From an uncultured Clostridium sp. (lineage in GTDB: Bacteria; Bacillota; Clostridia; Lachnospirales; Lachnospiraceae): a DNA stretch of 19,645 nucleotides. Where the stretch lies: positions 1 to 19,645 of the forward strand of contig CATWBR010000020.1 of the NCBI GenBank assembly GCA_958349075.1, read 5' to 3'. This document shows, piece by piece, positions 15,526 through 19,645 of this stretch. Numbering within the stretch: the first letter of the stretch is position 1; each line of letters opens with the position of its first letter. Both the position numbers and the translations under genes were made by a program. The notes below the pieces were generated by a model, which ran no database searches, was not told the DNA's origin, and saw only the letters and a program-made list of their open reading frames with translations.

Positions 15526-16320
15526 ATGGGTATCTACCATATAACAGGTGAGAACATTGAAAAATTGGAACCGCTGTATAAAGGGTGGGAGGAGACAATG
15601 ATATGGTCGGTTCTTCAAGGAGAGATGGGCAGTGCGTGGGCGGATTCTATGACAGAGCCGCGCTCGGCCAGGCTGACTATTGCTGATTTCAGCTTTCTGG
15701 CAGGAGAGCCTTTTAAAGAGCTGGTTGAATTCTGGCCGGATGAGGCGGCTTCCGGCTTTACGATTATGGTTCCGGAAAATGAAGCATGGTCGGAGTTAAT
15801 CCGGCAGTTTTACAAGGAAAATGCAACGCAGGTTGTGCGCTACGCAATTAAAAAAGAGCCGGATATTTTTGAATCCGAAAAGTTAAGGGAAATGGCGGCG
15901 GCACTTCCGGACGGCTATGAACTAAAGATGATAGATGAAAAGATTTACCACATGGCTAAGGAAGAAAAGTGGTCCGAGGACTTGTGCTCCCAATTTCCGG
16001 ACTGGGAAACTTACAGAAGAAGGGGGCTTGGAACGGCCATTTTGCATGACGGCATCCTTGTGGCGGGGGTATCCTCCTATACAGTATACCGGGGCGGAAT
16101 CGAGATTGAGATAGACACGAAGGAAGAACACCGTAGGAAAGGCCTTGCCCTGGCCGGCGCCTCAAAGCTCATCCTGGAGTGCCTGGACAGAGGGATTTAT
16201 CCGAGCTGGGATGCTCAGAACAGGGGATCGTTGGCACTGGCCGAAAAGCTCGGATACCATTTCGAGGGAGAGTATACGGTATTTGAAGTATACAGGCCGC
16301 AAATGCAGGCAGAGGAATAG
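15526..16320 (+). CDS. GNAT-family N-acetyltransferase
   Basis: A 264-residue protein of the two-part GNAT_acetyltran (PF12746) type. The N-terminal half lacks a recognisable motif, while the C-terminal half carries the acetyl-CoA fold: GVSSYTVYRGGIEIEIDT strands, then EEHRRKGLALAGASKLILECL, whose RRKGLA is the pyrophosphate-binding loop (residues about 204-209). Later PSWDAQNRGSLALAEKLGYHF is the usual final helix and strand. The substrate is unknown; it is soluble and cytoplasmic. The start is ATG 15526, 5-6 nt after AAAGGGAGAG. It is 109 bp after the EamA gene, in the same direction, and may be part of the same transcript if the hairpin between them leaks. Confidence 0.88.
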   Translation: MGIYHITGENIEKLEPLYKGWEETMIWSVLQGEMGSAWADSMTEPRSARLTIADFSFLAGEPFKELVEFWPDEAASGFTIMVPENEAWSELIRQFYKENATQVVRYAIKKEPDIFESEKLREMAAALPDGYELKMIDEKIYHMAKEEKWSEDLCSQFPDWETYRRRGLGTAILHDGILVAGVSSYTVYRGGIEIEIDTKEEHRRKGLALAGASKLILECLDRGIYPSWDAQNRGSLALAEKLGYHFEGEYTVFEVYRPQMQAEE

Positions 16321-16520
16321 AAAATAAAAGGGCAGACATTGAATGCAGGCCAGAGCTGTGATGGAAGAAAATGGTACGGTGCGCCGGTTTTGGCGGGACT
16401 GTCCGATATGGCGGTAACCAGCGGTTTTGACAGGGCTGAAGCGGATTTGGCGGCAGGAGATAGGAAGGGGACGAAAACACGGTTTTCTGGCAGATAGTGG
16501 AAAAAAATCTCAAAAAGTGA
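16321..16520. other. Intergenic region before the feo promoter
   Basis: No gene or known RNA is visible. A GC-rich stretch (about 16380-16400) could form weak hairpins, but no T-run follows. I found no clear terminator for the GNAT gene. Confidence 0.3.
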
Positions 16521-16575
16521 TTGACAATAAGGTTAGCATGTGCTAACCTTATTGTTGAGTTAGAAAGAACTAATT
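16521..16575 (+). promoter_or_regulatory. feo operon promoter with two iron-box-like operators
   Basis: TTGACA (16521-16526) and TAACCT (16544-16549) are 17 bp apart. A nearly whole-promoter palindrome, ACAATAAGGTTAGCA (16524-16538) and its exact reverse complement at 16541-16555, overlaps both. Its core GGTTAG-N6-CTAACC shares arms with the DtxR/IdeR iron box (AGGTTAG..CTAACCT) but with a wider centre. A weaker copy, AGTTAG-N6-CTAATT, lies at 16558-16575. Repression by an iron-loaded DtxR/MntR-type protein is the likely role (inference). Confidence 0.7.
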
Positions 16576-16635
16576 TTAGTTTGTTTATCCTAATGTCATG
16601 CACGAAAGGGTGATGATATGGAAAGGGAGGTAAAT

Positions 16636-16845
16636 ATGCCAATTTCTATGGGTACGGTTGGATCATCTTACACAATTAAGAGGGTAAGCGGTAATTCAGA
16701 GGTGCGCTCCCATCTTCAGTCTATGGGATTTAACGAGGGAACTCCGGTCAAGCTGATTACGCAGTTAAACGGCGATGTGATCGTCCACGTGAAGGAGTCC
16801 AGAGTGGCAATTAATAAAGAACAGGCCCGCCATATCCTGGTCTGA
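16636..16845 (+). CDS. feoA: FeoA family protein (first copy)
   Basis: A 69-residue SH3-like FeoA protein, an accessory of ferrous iron uptake thought to bind or modulate FeoB in the cytoplasm. The pattern SEVRSHLQSMGFNEGTPVKLI followed by GDVIVHVKESRVAINKEQARHILV is typical of FeoA. The start is ATG 16636, 4-5 nt after AAAGGGAGGT (16622-16631); the in-frame ATG at 16618 lies before this site. It is the first gene after the iron-box promoter. A second feoA begins 97 bp downstream; the gap has only a weak hairpin (AGCGCA/TGCGCT). Confidence 0.93.
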   Translation: MPISMGTVGSSYTIKRVSGNSEVRSHLQSMGFNEGTPVKLITQLNGDVIVHVKESRVAINKEQARHILV

Positions 16846-16942
16846 CCGGGAGCGCGGTTTTAGCGCAGCTGGGAAGACACTGAATAGTTGCGCTGCAGTA
16901 TATAAAAATATAGGGAATGAATGGTAAGGAAGGAGCACTGTC

Positions 16943-17173
16943 ATGACACTGAAAGAAGCAAAAGTGGGTTCTACCGTAAAGGTGGTCAAGATCCACGGAG
17001 AAGGCGCCTATAAGCGCCGTATTATGGATATGGGAATTACGAAGGGGAGTGAGATTTTTGTCAGAAAAGTAGCGCCTCTCGGAGATCCGGTTGAAGTTAC
17101 AATCCGGGGATATGAGCTTTCGCTGCGCAAGGATGATGCTGATTGTGTGGATATCGAGGAGATAGGCGCCTGA
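16943..17173 (+). CDS. feoA: FeoA family protein (second copy)
   Basis: A 76-residue FeoA, clearly different from the first copy: MTLKEAKVGSTVKVVKIHGEGAYKRRIMDMGITKGSEIFV, then GDPVEVTIRGYELSLRKDDADCVDIEEI. The RRIMDMGITKG segment and GYELSLRKDDA end are the most typical FeoA features and resemble FeoA parts fused to or adjoining FeoB in other Firmicutes. GGAAGGAG lies about 9 nt before the ATG. Two feoA genes before feoB are common in Clostridia. The following 146 bp to feoB contains an operator-like dyad, an attenuator-like hairpin and a possible promoter. Confidence 0.93.
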   Translation: MTLKEAKVGSTVKVVKIHGEGAYKRRIMDMGITKGSEIFVRKVAPLGDPVEVTIRGYELSLRKDDADCVDIEEIGA

Positions 17174-17201
17174 GACACATCAGCATAATATTTTGCCGGT
17201 G

Positions 17202-17219
17202 GGTTAGCTTCGAATAACC
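17202..17219. promoter_or_regulatory. Third iron-box-like dyad, between feoA2 and feoB
   Basis: GGTTAG-CTTCGA-ATAACC repeats the arm order and N6 spacing of the main feo operator (GGTTAG-CATGTG-CTAACC), and TT follows both. TTGCCG (17193-17198) with TAACCT (17215-17220) could be a weak promoter beneath it. Confidence 0.5.
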
Positions 17220-17231
17220 TTTGCTGAGTGG

Positions 17232-17268
17232 CAATGAAAAGTTCGCGAAGCGTGCTTTTCGTTGTTTT
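17232..17268 (+). terminator. Terminator-like hairpin between feoA2 and feoB (possible attenuator)
   Basis: CAATGAAAAG (17232-17241) pairs with CTTTTCGTTG (17255-17264) with one T-G wobble. An inner CGC/GCG pair closes a GAA loop. TTTT follows at 17265-17268. Partial termination would lower feoB relative to feoA. Confidence 0.5.
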
Positions 17269-17292
17269 AACGAGAAATTCAGTTAATATAAT
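17262..17292 (+). promoter_or_regulatory. Possible separate feoB promoter
   Basis: A perfect TATAAT -10 box (17287-17292) lies 28 bp before the feoB start. A poor TTGTTT -35 (17262-17267) sits 19 bp upstream, inside the 3' arm of the preceding hairpin. The leader would be about 20 nt. Confidence 0.4.
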
Positions 17293-17319
17293 TGCGAGAA
17301 TGGCAGGAGGATGAAAAAA

Positions 17320-19506
17320 ATGGCAATACATATTGCATTGGCAGGAAACCCGAACTGCGGTAAAACAACCATGTTTAACGCGCTGACGGGAGCAAATCAG
17401 TATGTCGGAAACTGGCCGGGTGTAACGGTTGAGAAGAAGACAGGAAAGTTGAAAGAAGGAAAAACGGGGGAGGAAGTCAATGTAACCGACCTTCCGGGTA
17501 TCTACTCCCTGTCCCCCTACACACTGGAGGAAGTAGTATCCAGAGATTTCATTTTAAAGGAAAAACCGGATGTCATCGTAGACCTGGTGGATGCGACCAA
17601 TATCGAGAGAAACCTTTATCTGGCGACACAGCTTCTCGAAACCGGAATTCCAGTGGTAATCGCCCTTAACATGGCCGATCTGATGAGAAAGAATAACATT
17701 AAGATTGACGTAAAGACACTGTCAAAGAGGCTGGGCTGCCCGATTGTGGAGACATCCGCGCTCAAGAAAACAGGCCTTGACGAGGTCGTGGAGGCGGCAA
17801 TCCGTCAGGCCAAGGCATCCAAGGCTCCGGAAGTGCAGGCGATTTTTGACAACTGGGTCGAGAGCAGAGTGGATCAGATTGAATCGGAGCTTCCTACCGG
17901 AATCCCGGAGGGAGAAAAGAGATGGTACGCAATTAAACTGCTGGAACAGGATAACAAGGTTCTGGAACAGTTTGGACTGGAAAAAGACAACCGGTATTCA
18001 AATTATACAAAAGATCTGGAAAAAGAATACGATGACGACGCCGAATCCGTAATCACGGATCAGAGATACCAGTACATACAGAAACTCATCGGGGACACTG
18101 TAAAGAAACCGGCGGCTAAAATGAGCGTTTCCGACCGGATCGACAGCATTGTAACTAACAGGATTCTGGGGATTCCGATTTTCGTGCTTGTTATGTGGGG
18201 CGTTTACTACGTTTCCGTGACGACGCTGGGAACATTTGTAACAGACTGGACCAATGATACCTTTGTTGGAGCCGTTCAGGGATGGGCCGGCGGACTGCTT
18301 GAAATGGCAGGGGCGTCGGATCTGATAATGAGCCTTGTGGTGGACGGAATCATAGGCGGTGTGGGAGCTGTTCTCGGATTCGTTCCGCAGATGGCGATCC
18401 TGTTCCTCTTCCTCTCTATCCTTGAGGACTGCGGCTATATGGTCCGAATTGCATTCGTTATGGACCGTGTGTTCCGCCACTTTGGACTGTCGGGAAAGAG
18501 CTTTATCCCGCTGCTGATTTCTTCCGGCTGCGGTATCCCGGGAATCATGGCAAGTAAGACAATTGAGCAGGACAACGACAGAAGACTTACTATCATGACC
18601 GCCACCTTTGTACCCTGCGGTGCTAAGCTTCCTGTAATCGCACTGATGGGCGGCGTCATGGCCGGACATTTGTCAGGCAGTGCCGCAATTGGCGGAATGA
18701 TGGCTCCGTTAATGTATTTCCTTGGTATCGGTGCAGTACTTGTATCGGCTATCATGCTTAAAAAGACAAAACCATTTTCCGGAAAACCGGCTCCGTTCGT
18801 TATGGAGCTTCCGGCTTACCATATTCCTTCCGTTAAGACGGTGCTTCTCCATGTGTGGGAACGTCTGAAAGGATTTATCATCAAGGCAGGTACCATCCTG
18901 TTCCTGGCCTGCGTGGTAATGTGGGCATTATCCACCTTTGGATTTGAAAACGGAGCATTTGGCCTTGTGGAAGATTCTTCCGCATCCCTTCTCTCCATAG
19001 TCGGCGGCGCAATCGCGATTGTGTTCCGTCCGCTCGGCTTCGGCGAGTGGCAGCCGGTAGCGGCTTCTATCTCCGGCTTTACGGCGAAAGAAGCGATTGT
19101 AAGTACAATGGGCGTTCTGGCCAATGTGTCGGAAGAGCTTTCAGAGGATCCGGATGCAGTTGCGATGGCTATCCAGACATGGTTCCCGTCTGCGATTGCG
19201 GCATTCTCCTTCCTGGTATTTAACCTTCTGGATTCCCCGTGTCTGGCGGCAATTGCCACAATGGCACAGCAGTTCCAGTCCAGAAAATGGTTCTGGTTCG
19301 CAATTCTTTACCAGAACATCTTCGCTTATGTGGTTGCCCTCTGCATCTATCAGTTAGGCGGCCTGGCTGCCGGCGTCGTTGCATTCAACGCGTGGACGGT
19401 AATTGCATTAATCTGCCTGGCGCTCATGCTTTACATGCTGTTCAGGCCGGATCCGTACAAGGCACAGAAATCCTATTCCAGAAGTTCCGTGGAAGCTGCC
19501 GCATAA
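17320..19506 (+). CDS. feoB: Ferrous iron transporter B (FeoB)
   Basis: Inner-membrane Fe(II) transporter with a GTPase head, 728 residues, full length. The G domain shows G1 GNPNCGKT (9-16), G2 GVTVE (34-38), G3 DLPG (57-60), G4 NMAD (117-120) and G5 SALKKTG; a helical GDI-like spacer follows to about residue 265. The membrane part has the two Gate regions, with SILEDCGYMVRIAFVMD and SGCGIPGI in the first and FTAKEAIVSTMG in the second, then the FeoB C-terminal helices. The start is ATG 17320, 9 nt after AGGAGG (17305-17310); an in-frame ATG at 17311 abuts that site and is rejected. It is downstream of two feoA genes and followed by a FeoB-associated small gene. It may have its own promoter and attenuator, so expression could differ from feoA. 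Confidence 0.97.
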   Translation: MAIHIALAGNPNCGKTTMFNALTGANQYVGNWPGVTVEKKTGKLKEGKTGEEVNVTDLPGIYSLSPYTLEEVVSRDFILKEKPDVIVDLVDATNIERNLYLATQLLETGIPVVIALNMADLMRKNNIKIDVKTLSKRLGCPIVETSALKKTGLDEVVEAAIRQAKASKAPEVQAIFDNWVESRVDQIESELPTGIPEGEKRWYAIKLLEQDNKVLEQFGLEKDNRYSNYTKDLEKEYDDDAESVITDQRYQYIQKLIGDTVKKPAAKMSVSDRIDSIVTNRILGIPIFVLVMWGVYYVSVTTLGTFVTDWTNDTFVGAVQGWAGGLLEMAGASDLIMSLVVDGIIGGVGAVLGFVPQMAILFLFLSILEDCGYMVRIAFVMDRVFRHFGLSGKSFIPLLISSGCGIPGIMASKTIEQDNDRRLTIMTATFVPCGAKLPVIALMGGVMAGHLSGSAAIGGMMAPLMYFLGIGAVLVSAIMLKKTKPFSGKPAPFVMELPAYHIPSVKTVLLHVWERLKGFIIKAGTILFLACVVMWALSTFGFENGAFGLVEDSSASLLSIVGGAIAIVFRPLGFGEWQPVAASISGFTAKEAIVSTMGVLANVSEELSEDPDAVAMAIQTWFPSAIAAFSFLVFNLLDSPCLAAIATMAQQFQSRKWFWFAILYQNIFAYVVALCIYQLGGLAAGVVAFNAWTVIALICLALMLYMLFRPDPYKAQKSYSRSSVEAAA

Positions 19507-19555
19507 GCGCGGAGCGGTAACTGTAAAGACACTGAATATTTATGGGAGAAAAGAG

Positions 19556-19645
19556 ATGGGAGATTCATCCGGATCGATGTTATATGCCGTTGCCGGTTTC
19601 CTGTTTTTATATTTTGCCGGAGTGATAATCTACAAAGTATATGAT
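19556..19645 (+). CDS. FeoB-associated small membrane protein (N-terminal part, cut by window end)
   Basis: Thirty codons are visible, beginning MGDSSGSMLYAVAG and continuing with a hydrophobic helix (about residues 8-26) ending in IIYKVYD. Position 49 bp after feoB and the short N-terminus plus single helix fit the FeoB-associated Cys-rich membrane proteins; their Cys motif would lie beyond the window edge and cannot be checked here. GGGAG (19544-19548) is 7 nt before the ATG. The reading frame stays open to the last base. Confidence 0.75.
   Translation, partial: MGDSSGSMLYAVAGFLFLYFAGVIIYKVYD

Noticed and set aside
17998..18669. Long antisense open frame within feoB
   Set aside because: The feoB frame is conserved throughout; the antisense product is His/Ser-rich with no family resemblance.
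1..19645. Mobile element, prophage, CRISPR array or defence system
   Set aside because: No transposase, integrase, phage, cas or toxin-antitoxin genes and no regularly spaced repeats were found.

Overview
The window looks like a chromosomal segment of a moderately GC-rich gut Clostridia, most likely Lachnospiraceae of the Enterocloster/Lachnoclostridium type. The evidence is AGGAGG-type ribosome binding sites before almost every gene, a lipoprotein sugar-binding protein, a DUF5107-TPR protein, a DUF2812 membrane protein and a feoA-feoA-feoB-Cys-rich cluster. The genus is inference. No phage, transposon, CRISPR, tRNA or rRNA was seen. Many starts were reassigned from Shine-Dalgarno spacing.

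Region 1 (about 1-10995) is a sugar uptake and catabolism operon, all on the + strand. In order it encodes an RbsA-like double ATPase, an RbsC-like permease, an AraF-like binding lipoprotein, a creatininase-family metallohydrolase, a giant DUF5107-TPR protein, an aldose-epimerase-like protein, a KDPG/KDPGal aldolase (TTG start) and a 2-dehydro-3-deoxygalactonokinase (DgoK). The last five are tightly packed; two junctions overlap (TAATG and ATGA). An intrinsic terminator at 10951-10995 closes the operon. Together they suggest import of a galactose- or arabinose-like sugar or sugar acid and its breakdown through 2-keto-3-deoxygalactonate (De Ley-Doudoroff type) to pyruvate and glyceraldehyde 3-phosphate. 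No dehydrogenase or dehydratase is present; the creatininase-family enzyme could be an unrecognised lactonase. Between the binding-protein gene and the creatininase gene lie two strong perfect hairpins that can also refold into a competing structure.

Region 2 (11301-16320) holds accessory single genes: a DUF2812 membrane protein, an MBL-fold hydrolase, a divergently transcribed Crp/Fnr-family regulator, an EamA/DMT exporter and a GNAT acetyltransferase. The regulator-exporter intergenic region contains a perfect TGTAA-N6-TTACA dyad centred 41.5 bp upstream of the start predicted from a TATACT -10 box. It also has repeated AACAGTAAT motifs and a potentially well-structured leader.

Region 3 (16521-19645) is a ferrous iron uptake operon: feoA1, feoA2, feoB and the start of a FeoB-associated small membrane protein cut by the window edge. 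Its promoter is overlapped by a 15-bp-arm palindrome resembling a DtxR/IdeR-type iron box. Further TTAG-N6-CTAA-like dyads lie just downstream and again between feoA2 and feoB. The feoA2-feoB gap also carries a terminator-like hairpin followed by a perfect TATAAT, so feoB may be controlled separately from the feoA genes.
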